The notes under the pieces were generated by a model, which was given only the letters and a program-made list of their open reading frames with translations, did not search any database and was not told the origin of the DNA. This document shows positions 1 through 7,662 of a stretch of DNA of 23,812 bases, piece by piece. This DNA is from JANRKH01 sp033763595. GTDB taxonomy: Bacteria; Pseudomonadota; Alphaproteobacteria; Rickettsiales; Rickettsiaceae. The translations under genes and the position numbers were made by a program. Where the stretch lies: positions 1 to 23,812 of the forward strand of contig JANRKH010000047.1 of NCBI GenBank assembly GCA_033763595.1, written 5' to 3'. Numbering within the stretch: the stretch's first letter is position 1; the number at the start of each line of letters is the position of its first letter.

Positions 1-14
1 TTTTTATTGCTTTT

Positions 15-1578
15 GCATATTACGTGTGTTAGCATATTCACGTAATAATATATGTATAGGAGTTTTTATGGCGCACCCAGAATGGGCACTCAAGTTTAAA
101 CAAAAATGCACTGAGCTCAGATGCATCCGTGGCAAATACTATCTCTACAAGGTTTCATCAGTTTGGGACAAAGAAAAAAAGCGTGCTCGCAAGATTTCAG
201 GCGAAATGATTGGTACCATCAACGAGAATGAGGGCCTTGTGCCTAAAGGCGCTAACAAAATGCCTCCCATAGTCAAAGTTGATCCTGCGCGCCCTGTCTC
301 AACAAAAGAATATGGCGCCTGCTCTATTTTGACATCTCTGTCTTGTGACATTATAGAAAGACTACAAGAATCTTTTCCGAGTATCTGGAAAGAATTATGG
401 GCTCTGGCTACCTGTAGGCTACTTTATCAAGCACCTCTCAAAAACATGAAATTTCTATATCAAGAATCATATCTGTCAGAAGAACATCCAGATTTAAAAT
501 TGTCTAAAAATAATCTAACAGACTTACTCCATTCTATAGGGGAAGATAGGGGGCCAATCACAAACTTTATGAGTAAATTTATAGATGGATCAGAACATCT
601 TGTATTTGATACTTCGCATGTTATCTCGCAGTCTAAAGGAGTCAAAATGAATGCTATGGGCTATAACTCACAGAGAAGTTTCGACCCTCAACTAAATTTG
701 TTTTATGTATTTAGTACAGACAAGCAGGAGCCTGTATATTATAGACTCTTTCCTGGTAACATCAGCGGAATCAGCGCTCTATCACTTTGCATGAAAGAGG
801 CTAATATTAAGAATGCTATTACTGTAGGCGACAAAGGTTTTTACTCTAAAAAAAATGCAGATGCCTTAGAGAAGGCGGGCCTTAAATATATACTCCCTCT
901 AAAGAGGGGCAATAATTATATTACCTACGAGAGACTTAAATCTAGAGATTACGACAAGGCGTTTGAAGGACATTTCTTTTATAGAGGTAGGGCTATTTTT
1001 TATTATACTATCTCTCAAGGCGAGATGGAAACTAATGCTAATAAAGCTATATTGAGAGATGAATCCGGCAACAGAATAGATAGAAAGATAGTAGTTTTTT
1101 ACGACAAATCCTTGAGCTTAGAGGAAGATAATGCTTACCTAAAGCGCATATCGGATAAGATAGAAGGATATAGTATGGAAGGTTATAAAGAGAAGCAATT
1201 TAGCTTTGGAACTATGTCTATGATAACTAATATGAAGAGCCATGATCCTCAAAAAATATATGAGAGCTATAAGTCTAGAATGGAGGTGGAGACTGTGTTT
1301 GACACCTACAAGAATTTGCTAGAGGCTGATAGAACTTATATGCATTCTGACACGAATATGCAAGCTTGGATGTTTATCAATCATCTTAGTTTGTTACTAT
1401 ACTACAAGATATTCAAGGAGTTGAAAAATGCTGATATGCTTTCTAGCATGAGTCCTTCTGATATACTTATGAGGCTAAGCCGAATAAATAAGATTAAAAT
1501 AGGTGATCAGTGGCTACTCACTGAGGTAAATAGTAAAACTGCCAAGCTAATGAAAAAATTAAATTGGCATATTACGTA
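15..1578 (+). mobile_element. Insertion sequence, IS4 superfamily; ends approximate
   Basis: A single transposase gene fills almost the whole element. The 11-base word GCATATTACGT occurs as a direct repeat at 15-25 and 1567-1577, which fits a target-site duplication of the 10-12 bp kind made by IS4-type elements. However, an inverted copy, ACGTAATA, at 40-47 could instead pair with 1567-1577 as a short terminal inverted repeat. The two readings give different ends. The transposase stop codon lies inside the right-hand copy, so under the duplication reading it would be supplied by target DNA. The left end is close to the window edge, which limits the analysis. Confidence 0.6.
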
Positions 1579-1579
1579 A
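68..1579 (+). CDS. IS4-superfamily DDE transposase
   Basis: This enzyme would catalyse cut-and-paste movement of its own element. Numbered from the chosen start, the catalytic acidic residues appear to be Asp181 (in LVFDTSHV), Asp255 (in TVGDKGFY) and Glu408. Glu408 lies in the signature Y401-x2-R404-x3-E408-x6-K415, the YREK motif of the IS4 superfamily. The N-terminal part (about residues 15-60, KYYLYKVSSVWDKEKKR) resembles the leader domain of IS1634-like transposases, so it may belong to that group. I start at 68 because AGGAG at 59-62 lies five bases upstream. A longer GTG start at 26 would run through the end repeats. The 503-residue frame is intact, so the element may still be active. 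Confidence 0.9.
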   Translation: MAHPEWALKFKQKCTELRCIRGKYYLYKVSSVWDKEKKRARKISGEMIGTINENEGLVPKGANKMPPIVKVDPARPVSTKEYGACSILTSLSCDIIERLQESFPSIWKELWALATCRLLYQAPLKNMKFLYQESYLSEEHPDLKLSKNNLTDLLHSIGEDRGPITNFMSKFIDGSEHLVFDTSHVISQSKGVKMNAMGYNSQRSFDPQLNLFYVFSTDKQEPVYYRLFPGNISGISALSLCMKEANIKNAITVGDKGFYSKKNADALEKAGLKYILPLKRGNNYITYERLKSRDYDKAFEGHFFYRGRAIFYYTISQGEMETNANKAILRDESGNRIDRKIVVFYDKSLSLEEDNAYLKRISDKIEGYSMEGYKEKQFSFGTMSMITNMKSHDPQKIYESYKSRMEVETVFDTYKNLLEADRTYMHSDTNMQAWMFINHLSLLLYYKIFKELKNADMLSSMSPSDILMRLSRINKIKIGDQWLLTEVNSKTAKLMKKLNWHIT

Positions 1580-1711
1580 CAACATAGGGAAGTTTGGGTT
1601 TAAAAGTTCGTCTAGCTCATACTTTACTTCTTTAAAGCTTTTGTCCCAAGCATATTTTTTTTGGCCTTTATTCTCAATATCATTACCTTTCATTGATTGT
1701 AACATTAACAT
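1559..1711 (-). pseudogene. Short reading frame, probable 5' remnant of a gene cut by the IS
   Basis: Reading leftward from an ATG at 1711, a 50-codon frame begins MLMLQSMKGNDIENK, continues with KKYAWDKSFKEVKYELDEL, and terminates within the right end of the IS. The composition is that of a normal charged protein and the frame faces into the IS. This is what the 5' fragment of a gene disrupted by the insertion would look like. Only 14 bases lie left of the IS, so the missing part cannot be checked here. I do not recognise the family. A chance frame is possible. Confidence 0.35.
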
Positions 1712-1819
1712 TTCTTCTATAATTATATAATATTCGTTAATGAATTAGTTAATATTTTTGATTAATTATGTTTATTTGGGATTTTTGTTGTATTTTAGCC
1801 TTTCATACAGAGTCTAATA

Positions 1820-2839
1820 CTATATCTTAACATCAGAATCGATTCCTTGGTTAAAAATTTGGAGAATTTTTTTAAAATGGGCAGGGATAGGAGCATAAAA
1901 TTCGTAGTCTTTACCTATAATTGTTTTATCTAGGCTAATTTTGTACGCATGTAACAAAAGATGTTTAGCGTTATTTGCTTTAATGTTATATTTTTTGTCT
2001 CCGTAAATCGGACAGCCAATAGAAACTGCGTGAACTCTTAATTGGTGCATCCTACCTGTTTTTGGAAGGAATTTCACAAGGCAAATATTGTAAATATCTG
2101 ATTCTGCCATTACGGAGTAGAGTGTTTCAGCATATTCACCAGTATCATCATTTTTATCTAAAATATATTGCTTTTTGTCCTTAATGTTCTTTCTTAGATA
2201 GTTCTTGATTATTCCCTTTTTTTGCTCTGGAATACCATCTAGAATCGCTATATATTCTTTTTCTATCTTCCTTTCAGAAAAAGCCTTTGTGATTTTTGTT
2301 GCAGCAAGCCTTGTTTTTGCTATTAAAAAAACTCCTGAAGTTTCTTTATCTAGCCTATGTACAATTTTATAACCCTCGTTTACATGATCTTTCAATGTTT
2401 TGTAATTGAGATATTCTAAAGCTTCGGCTATGGAGATACTCATAGCTTCTCCCCCTTGCGATCCAAGGCCACTTGGCTTATTGATCACCAAAATATTCTC
2501 ATCTTCAAAGATTTTATATTCGCCTATAATTTTTGTTGCAAGTGACTTTACGCTCTGGCTAAATTCAGTTTTTACATCTTTAACCCTATTGTTAATACTT
2601 GGATCATATATCTCAATTATATCAGCATTTTTTAATAAGGTCTTTGCACTGGTTTTCTGGTTATTGAGTTTTATGTCCTTTTGTCTTATTTTTTTTTCAA
2701 TTTGGCCTTGAGTGAAATGCGGGTATTGAATTTTCAAATATCTGTCAAGTCTCATGCTCTGATCGCAACTCAAAACAACATTTACTAGAGTTTTGTGGCT
2801 TGATATAGACTCGAACTGCCTATTATTCTGTCTATTCAT
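1820..2839 (-). CDS. rluC: 23S rRNA pseudouridine synthase, RluC/RluD family
   Basis: It converts uridines in large-subunit rRNA to pseudouridine. The N-terminal part (about residues 27-80, RLDRYLKIQYP...DIIEIYDP) is an S4 RNA-binding domain. The catalytic domain follows, with the hallmark HRLDKETSG at 161-169; Asp164 is the expected nucleophile. NILVINKPSG lies at 115-124, and KTGRMHQLRVHA near residue 263 replaces the usual GRTHQIRVH. The Met for Thr change there is mildly unusual. The S4 domain and the length of 339 residues fit RluC better than RluA. The gene is transcribed away from the sixA-like gene across a 109-base gap. No clear ribosome binding site is visible; the start was taken as the first Met before the S4 domain. 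Confidence 0.85.
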   Translation of the reverse strand: MNRQNNRQFESISSHKTLVNVVLSCDQSMRLDRYLKIQYPHFTQGQIEKKIRQKDIKLNNQKTSAKTLLKNADIIEIYDPSINNRVKDVKTEFSQSVKSLATKIIGEYKIFEDENILVINKPSGLGSQGGEAMSISIAEALEYLNYKTLKDHVNEGYKIVHRLDKETSGVFLIAKTRLAATKITKAFSERKIEKEYIAILDGIPEQKKGIIKNYLRKNIKDKKQYILDKNDDTGEYAETLYSVMAESDIYNICLVKFLPKTGRMHQLRVHAVSIGCPIYGDKKYNIKANNAKHLLLHAYKISLDKTIIGKDYEFYAPIPAHFKKILQIFNQGIDSDVKI

Positions 2840-2948
2840 TTGCTTTATATCGGTAATTTTGATGAATTTTATTAATTAAAGGGATTGATTATATTATCAA
2901 AAAATCTAATATCAAATAGTTTTGATAGTGAAACTTGATAAGAAATAT

Positions 2949-3413
2949 ATGAAAAAATTATTCCTAATGAGACACGCAAGTGCGCCTCATTTGCATGGCA
3001 TGGCTGACATAGAGCGTACTTTGAGTGAATCGGGTAAGAAAGAAGCAGAGCAGGCAGCTGATTTTTTAGCAAAAAACTATCAGCTAGACTTAATAATCTC
3101 ATCCACTGCGCCAAGATCTATCGAAACTGCAAAAATAATATCAAAAAAATCACCATTAGCAAAAATGGTACAAGAAGACTTGATTTATATAGGAAGTAAA
3201 ATAGATATTATTAGATATATGGAGCAGCTCAGCGATGAGTATGATAATATTTGCATTGTCGGACATAACCCTATTATATCCGTTATTCCTGAATCTGATA
3301 TATATAATATGAAGGTAATGTCTACTGGGCAGATTAATATTTTTAATGTAGAGAACTGGCAAGACGTAAATTATTCAGCAAAATTAATCGATAGATTTGT
3401 GCCAGTGCCCTAG
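2949..3413 (+). CDS. SixA-like histidine phosphatase
   Basis: This is a small (154-residue) member of the histidine phosphatase superfamily. SixA homologues remove phosphate from phosphohistidine in phosphorelay or PTS-type proteins. The phosphate pocket is visible: LMRHASA with the phospho-acceptor His9, Arg56 in SSTAPRSIETA, and the second histidine in VGHNP (His106). The protein has only the minimal core and no extra lid, which matches SixA rather than phosphoglycerate mutase. I begin at the ATG at 2949 because the motif normally sits within the first ten residues; a TTG at 2922 would add nine residues. It converges on phaZ with 28 bases between the stop codons. The actual substrate cannot be deduced. 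Confidence 0.8.
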   Translation: MKKLFLMRHASAPHLHGMADIERTLSESGKKEAEQAADFLAKNYQLDLIISSTAPRSIETAKIISKKSPLAKMVQEDLIYIGSKIDIIRYMEQLSDEYDNICIVGHNPIISVIPESDIYNMKVMSTGQINIFNVENWQDVNYSAKLIDRFVPVP

Positions 3414-3420
3414 TGAACCC

Positions 3421-3444
3421 CTTCAAAAAACTCTGAAGCTTTTA
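3421..3444. terminator. Possible shared terminator between sixA-like gene and phaZ
   Basis: CTTCA at 3421-3425 pairs with TGAAG at 3434-3438, followed by CTTTTATT. The hairpin lies between two convergent genes. The stem is only five base pairs, so the call is tentative. Confidence 0.3.
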
Positions 3445-4695
3445 TTGTTCGGCTCTATAAGCAAAATCCTTGATTACCGGGACTATAAATTCCCTAAATT
3501 TACTACCAGAAAATACGCCATAATGGCCAACTCCTTTTTGCAAATAATATTGTTTCTTACTTTTTGGAATATTTTTGCATAGATCGATCGCAGCTTTTGT
3601 TTGACCAACAGCAGCTATATCATCATTTTCGCCCTCAATGCCAAGTAGCGCAACTTTTTTGATACTTTCTACATTAGCAGTTCTTCCCCTTGATTTTAAT
3701 GTACCTTTTGCTAGTGAGTATTTTTGAAATACTACTTCTATAGTTTGTAGGTAATATTCTGCCGGAAGGTCCATTACAGCAAAATATTCATCATAAAATT
3801 TAATATGTTTTTCAACTTTTTCGTGATTATCGAAAATAATATCTCTAAATAACTCAATATGAGAAGAAATATGCTTACTTGCATTCATTGCAACAAATCC
3901 TGCTATTTGTAAAAAGCCGGGATACACAAGCCTTCCAGATCCTGGGTAATAGTTTGGAACCTGAGTGATGACAGTATCTTCAAACCATTCTATATCTCTT
4001 GATTTAGCAAAATCTCCTGGTACAGTCTTATTTTTTCTCGCATCGATCGGGCCTCCCATTAAAGTCATTGAGATTGGGAGGTACTTTGAATTTTCGTCAG
4101 ACATAATCGAAACAGCCGCAAGTACAGGCACTGTTGGCTGACATACTGCCATAATATGCACTCTTGTTTTGAAATTCTGCAGAAATTTAATAACGTAATC
4201 TATGTAATCATCCATATCAAATTTGCCTGCAGATAGAGGTACGTGTGAGGCATCAAGCCAATCTGTAATATATACGTCAAAATATGGCAATAATTCTTCT
4301 ACAGTGTTTTTTAGAAGTGTTGCATGATGGCCGGCCATTGGCGCAACGATGAGCATTTTTGGCAGATTTTGGTCAAAATTTTTCTTTTTAAAATTAAGTA
4401 GATTGCAAAAAGGCATTTTTAATATTACTATCTCTTCTAGGCTATATTTTTTCTTATCTACTGTACATTCTGTAAGGTTAAATGCAGGCTTTTCATATTT
4501 GCGAGTGATTCTTTCTAATAGCTGAACAGATGCTCTTAGTATTTTTGTATTAAAATTGCTTGCATGGGATTTGCCAGTAATATTAAAAAAATTTTGCATA
4601 GAAAGTAGCGTAAATCTTAGAGGAGATGTTTGATATCTTAATATTTCAACCAAACTATACAAATGATTATTACTTTCGTTGATAAAATTAAACAT
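3442..4695 (-). CDS. phaZ: Intracellular polyhydroxyalkanoate depolymerase
   Basis: It would hydrolyse stored polyhydroxybutyrate inside the cell. The 417-residue length and the alpha/beta-hydrolase layout fit the intracellular PhaZ family. The nucleophile elbow is MAVCQPTVP with Cys185, the cysteine-type active site of Ralstonia PhaZ1 rather than the serine of extracellular enzymes. An oxyanion-side motif, LIVAPMAGHHATLL, lies at about 115-128. The later acid and histidine probably sit in GIEGENDDIAAVGQT and KGVGHYGVFSG near the C terminus. No signal peptide is present. It is divergent from hemB across 126 bases. No PHA synthase or phasin gene occurs in the window. A 12-base palindrome lies just upstream of the start codon. 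Confidence 0.88.
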   Translation of the reverse strand: MFNFINESNNHLYSLVEILRYQTSPLRFTLLSMQNFFNITGKSHASNFNTKILRASVQLLERITRKYEKPAFNLTECTVDKKKYSLEEIVILKMPFCNLLNFKKKNFDQNLPKMLIVAPMAGHHATLLKNTVEELLPYFDVYITDWLDASHVPLSAGKFDMDDYIDYVIKFLQNFKTRVHIMAVCQPTVPVLAAVSIMSDENSKYLPISMTLMGGPIDARKNKTVPGDFAKSRDIEWFEDTVITQVPNYYPGSGRLVYPGFLQIAGFVAMNASKHISSHIELFRDIIFDNHEKVEKHIKFYDEYFAVMDLPAEYYLQTIEVVFQKYSLAKGTLKSRGRTANVESIKKVALLGIEGENDDIAAVGQTKAAIDLCKNIPKSKKQYYLQKGVGHYGVFSGSKFREFIVPVIKDFAYRAEQ

Positions 4696-4707
4696 ATTAC
4701 CGGTAAT
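4696..4707. promoter_or_regulatory. Perfect palindrome at the phaZ start
   Basis: ATTACCGGTAAT is its own reverse complement and ends one base short of the phaZ ATG (read on the minus strand). No Shine-Dalgarno sequence is visible at this start. It could be a protein-binding site or chance. Confidence 0.25.
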
Positions 4708-4821
4708 TTACTTAATAACTTAGTTTAGAATATATTTTATGAATATCATAATAATAATAACTAATATTAACAAATATCTTAGAAGTTGTTACATAAAAAA
4801 CTACAAATAAACGAGACATAA

Positions 4822-5808
4822 ATGTATCCATTTTCACGCCTTAGAAGATTGAGAAAATATAAATGGCTAAGAGAGATTGTGCATGAATATTCAATTTTAG
4901 CTTCAGATTTGATATTGCCTATTTTTATCGTAGAAGGGACTAAAATCAGTGAAGAGATTAAAACTTTGCCTGATGTTTTTAGATTTTCGATAGATAATGC
5001 TATTTTGGTTGCAAAGGAGGCAGAAGTCTATGGAATTAATGCAATTGCTTTATTTCCTTGTTTAGATCAGTCCCTAAAAACTCAGAATGGTGAATATGCT
5101 TATGATGCTGATAATCTTGTTTGCAGGGCTATTAAATCAATTAAAGATTCTGGAGTAAATATTGGCATAATATGTGACGTAGCTCTTGACCCCTACACTC
5201 TTAGCGGTCATGATGGAATTGTAACAGATAATTATGTGCATAATGACAAAACTATAAATGCACTTGTAAAGCAATCTTTAGTTTTAGTGGAAGCTGGCGC
5301 TGATATACTTGCGCCGTCCGATATGATGGACGGAAGAGTTTCTGCAATCAGGGAAATTCTTGAGGATTATAACTATACAGATGTACCAATAATATCTTAC
5401 ACAGCAAAATTTGCATCTAGCTTGTATGGGCCTTTCAGGGATGCTGTTAAGTCTAAATCTATGTTAAAAAACGCTTCAAAAAAAACTTATCAAATGGATC
5501 CACGAAGAAGCAAAGAGGCGCGTATTGAGGCTGATCTAGATGCAAAAGAGGGCGCTGATATTTTAATGGTAAAGCCTGCAACGTTTTATCTTGATGTGAT
5601 AAAAGATTTGTCAAACACGCAAGATCTACCTATATTTGCGTATCATGTTAGCGGTGAATATGCAATGCTAAAATTTGCTTCATTAAATGAGGCCATAAAC
5701 TTTGAAGACTGTTTAATTGAGTCAATGATTGCGATTAAAAGGGCAGGAGCTAAAGCAATTATCAGTTACGGCGCACTAGAAGCTGCAAAAATAATAGCAA
5801 ATCATTAA
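4822..5808 (+). CDS. hemB: Porphobilinogen synthase (5-aminolevulinate dehydratase)
   Basis: It condenses two 5-aminolevulinate molecules to porphobilinogen in haem synthesis, in the cytoplasm. The two active-site lysines are visible: Lys196 in SYTAKFASSLYGPF and the Schiff-base Lys251 in ILMVKPATFY. The metal-site segment reads DVALDPYTLSGHDG (119-132), with aspartates and alanine where zinc enzymes carry cysteines. It should therefore be a magnesium-type enzyme, as in many alphaproteobacteria. The length of 328 is normal. The era start codon follows one base after the hemB stop, so the two are very probably cotranscribed. Haem synthesis by the bacterium is implied, but the rest of the pathway is not in the window. 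Confidence 0.95.
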   Translation: MYPFSRLRRLRKYKWLREIVHEYSILASDLILPIFIVEGTKISEEIKTLPDVFRFSIDNAILVAKEAEVYGINAIALFPCLDQSLKTQNGEYAYDADNLVCRAIKSIKDSGVNIGIICDVALDPYTLSGHDGIVTDNYVHNDKTINALVKQSLVLVEAGADILAPSDMMDGRVSAIREILEDYNYTDVPIISYTAKFASSLYGPFRDAVKSKSMLKNASKKTYQMDPRRSKEARIEADLDAKEGADILMVKPATFYLDVIKDLSNTQDLPIFAYHVSGEYAMLKFASLNEAINFEDCLIESMIAIKRAGAKAIISYGALEAAKIIANH

Positions 5809-5809
5809 A

Positions 5810-6817
5810 ATGACCAAAACTGCAACAATAACAATCATAGGTAAACCTAATGCTGGTAAATCTACTCTTTTGAATCAGATTATAGGACAAAAAGTTTCAA
5901 TTGTATCTCCGAAGGTACAAACTACAAGATCTTCAATCAGAGGCATTTATAATACAGAAAATGTTCAATTAGTTTTTATAGATACTCCGGGAATTTTTAC
6001 CCCCTCAAGTAGCCTCGAAAAAGCTATTGTTAGATCTGCATGGGCTAACATTAGCGGTAGTGATTTTATTTGTATAATTATAGATTTATCAAACCCTGCA
6101 GATTTTGATGAGGAGTTTAAGAGAGCGATAAGCTATATATCAAGGCTTGATGCAAAAAAAATAATCTTATTCAATAAGATTGATAAGTTTATACCTGCAG
6201 CGGATCATGATTTTTCTAATAGACCAATATTGAACTACCTGCGTACATTAATCCGGCTTGATCAAAAGCAGGTGGGTGAAATTTTGGACCAAGAAGAAGC
6301 GCATAAACGCCATATTGATCCGAACTTCATCAATAACATAGAAGATATGCTTAAACTTATTGGTGATTATAGATGTTTTATATTATCTGCTCTTAGGAAT
6401 AAATATATAGATAATATAATTGAGTTTCTCAGAGAGCAGGCTCCAAAAGGAGATTGGCTTTATGGTGACAATGATATTACTAACGCTCCAATCAGGTTTC
6501 TTTGTTCTGAGATTACGCGTGAGCAAATTTTTCTGCAGCTTTCTAATGAATTACCATATAATATAACTGTTGAGCATGAAAAATGGGAACAAATTTCAGA
6601 AAATGAAGTAAAAATCCATCAAGCTATTATTGTAAACAAAGATTCTCATAAGCAGATAGTTCTAGGAAAAGCGGGCAGTAGAATTAAATCTATTGGTCAA
6701 AAAGCTAGAAAAGAAATGGAAGATAATTTCGGACTCAAATTCCATTTGTTCCTGTTCGTAAAAGTGAGAAAAGATTGGGACCAAAAAACATCTTATCTTG
6801 ATAATATAGGCATTTAA
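5810..6817 (+). CDS. era: GTPase Era, with an inserted segment
   Basis: Era is an essential GTPase that binds the 3' end of 16S rRNA during small-subunit assembly. The GTPase motifs are clear: G1 GKPNAGKS (11-18), G3 DTPG (58-61), G4 NKID (122-125) and G5 SAL (193-195). A C-terminal KH domain follows, with GKAGSRIKSIG at 286-296. At 335 residues it is about 35-40 longer than usual. The excess lies between G4 and G5, where about 70 residues replace about 30. The extra DNA is an imperfect palindrome (separate entry). Translation is probably coupled to hemB. It lacks the rnc neighbour often seen beside era. Confidence 0.95.
   Translation: MTKTATITIIGKPNAGKSTLLNQIIGQKVSIVSPKVQTTRSSIRGIYNTENVQLVFIDTPGIFTPSSSLEKAIVRSAWANISGSDFICIIIDLSNPADFDEEFKRAISYISRLDAKKIILFNKIDKFIPAADHDFSNRPILNYLRTLIRLDQKQVGEILDQEEAHKRHIDPNFINNIEDMLKLIGDYRCFILSALRNKYIDNIIEFLREQAPKGDWLYGDNDITNAPIRFLCSEITREQIFLQLSNELPYNITVEHEKWEQISENEVKIHQAIIVNKDSHKQIVLGKAGSRIKSIGQKARKEMEDNFGLKFHLFLFVKVRKDWDQKTSYLDNIGI
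6201..6322. repeat. In-frame palindromic element inside era
   Basis: CGGATCA at 6201-6207 pairs with TGATCCG at 6316-6322. Inside these, ACCTGC at 6237-6242 pairs with GCAGGT at 6268-6273, and the stretch around 6222-6231 pairs approximately with 6281-6290. The region of about 122 bases coincides with the extra residues of Era (about 131-171) and keeps the frame. Size, palindromy and position in a surface region between G4 and G5 fit a Rickettsia palindromic element-like insertion. Pairing is imperfect, so the element has diverged. Confidence 0.6.
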
Positions 6818-6957
6818 ACTAAGTTGGAGCTTAAGTAATGATACTAAATCTCACTTTTAACTACTGTGCTTTATAGGATCCAGTACACATGCCATCCCCT
6901 CGAAGGAGGGGATCTATGAAACATGTCATCCCCTCGAAGGAGGGGATCTATGAAACA

Positions 6958-7027
6958 TGTCATCCCCTCGAAGGAGGGGATCCAGGAAATATAATTCTTC
7001 TAGATTCCCGCCTCCGCGGGAATGACA
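6958..7027. repeat. 70-bp composite palindrome, copy 1
   Basis: A type-A arm of 28 bp (TGTCATCCCC...GGGGATCCAG), a 14-bp AT-rich spacer, then a type-B arm of 28 bp (CTAGATTCCC...GGGAATGACA). The arms are imperfect reverse complements of each other (about 22-23 of 28 positions). Confidence 0.85.
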
Positions 7028-7123
7028 AAAAAGGAAGCGGGAATGACAATTATGGTGTCATCCCCTCGAAGGAGGGGATCTATGAAACATGTCATCCCCG
7101 TGAAAACGGGGATCCACTCCTAA

Positions 7124-7193
7124 TGTCATCCCCTCGAAGGAGGGGATCCAGGAAATATAATGCTTCTGGATTCCCGCCTCCGCGGGAATGACA
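7124..7193. repeat. 70-bp composite palindrome, copy 2
   Basis: Same A-spacer-B structure and length as the copy at 6958-7027. The spacer ends GCTT and the B arm begins CTGG. Confidence 0.85.
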
Positions 7194-7257
7194 AAAAAGG
7201 ACGCGGGAATGACAATGGCGGTGTCATCTCACGTAGAAAACGGGGATCCAGTCATAA

Positions 7258-7327
7258 TGTCATCCCCTCGAAGGAGGGGGTCCAGGGAATATAATTCTTC
7301 TAGATTCCCGCCTCCGCGGGAATGACA
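7258..7327. repeat. 70-bp composite palindrome, copy 3
   Basis: Same structure; the A arm has GGGGGTCCAG where the other copies have GGGGATCCAG, a point difference. Confidence 0.85.
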
Positions 7328-7390
7328 TGAGAGAGAGGCGGGAATGACAATTATGGCGTCATCCCCTCGAAGGAGGGGATCCAGTAAACT

Positions 7391-7460
7391 TGTCATCCCC
7401 TCGAAGGAGGGGATCCAGGAAATATAATGCTTCTGGATTCCCGCCTCCGCGGGAATGACA
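7391..7460. repeat. 70-bp composite palindrome, copy 4
   Basis: Same structure and length, again bounded by TGTCAT and ATGACA. Confidence 0.85.
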
Positions 7461-7662
7461 AAAGGGAGATTGGAATGACAAAAGAGGAAGCGGGAATGAA
7501 AATAATGAGGGCGTATGCTACGGTGTCATCACCGTGAGTTTTTCATGTCATCCCATCGAAGGAATGACAAAATTGTACGAAATAGCACATGAGAATCTAT
7601 ATAACCTTTGAGTGGGATAGCTGTTTCCAAGCTGAAAGCAGACTTTTAAAAGAGGTATTGGC

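Larger units (their letters stand above)
6888..7568. repeat. Hairpin-repeat cluster between era and typA
   Basis: This gene-free stretch is built from short hairpins. Type A, ATCCCCTCGAAGGAGGGGAT, occurs about eight times (one with a changed flank). Type B, ATTCCCGCCTCCGCGGGAAT, occurs four times. Type C, ATCCCCGTGAAAACGGGGAT, occurs once intact and once degenerate. Half-sites of the form GCGGGAATGACA are scattered among them. At 6891-6958 a 34-bp unit is tandemly repeated. An open frame across 6889-7191 is an artefact of the repeats. The cluster may act as a transcription barrier for the convergent era and typA genes. Confidence 0.9.

Noticed and set aside
6889..7191. 100-codon plus-strand frame across the repeat cluster
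   Set aside because: It is made entirely of hairpin repeats (PSPRRRGS/CHPLEGGDP-type peptides) and has no independent gene features.
6888..7568. CRISPR array
   Set aside because: Repeats are hairpins with variable spacing and shared linkers, there are no unique regular spacers, and no cas gene is present.
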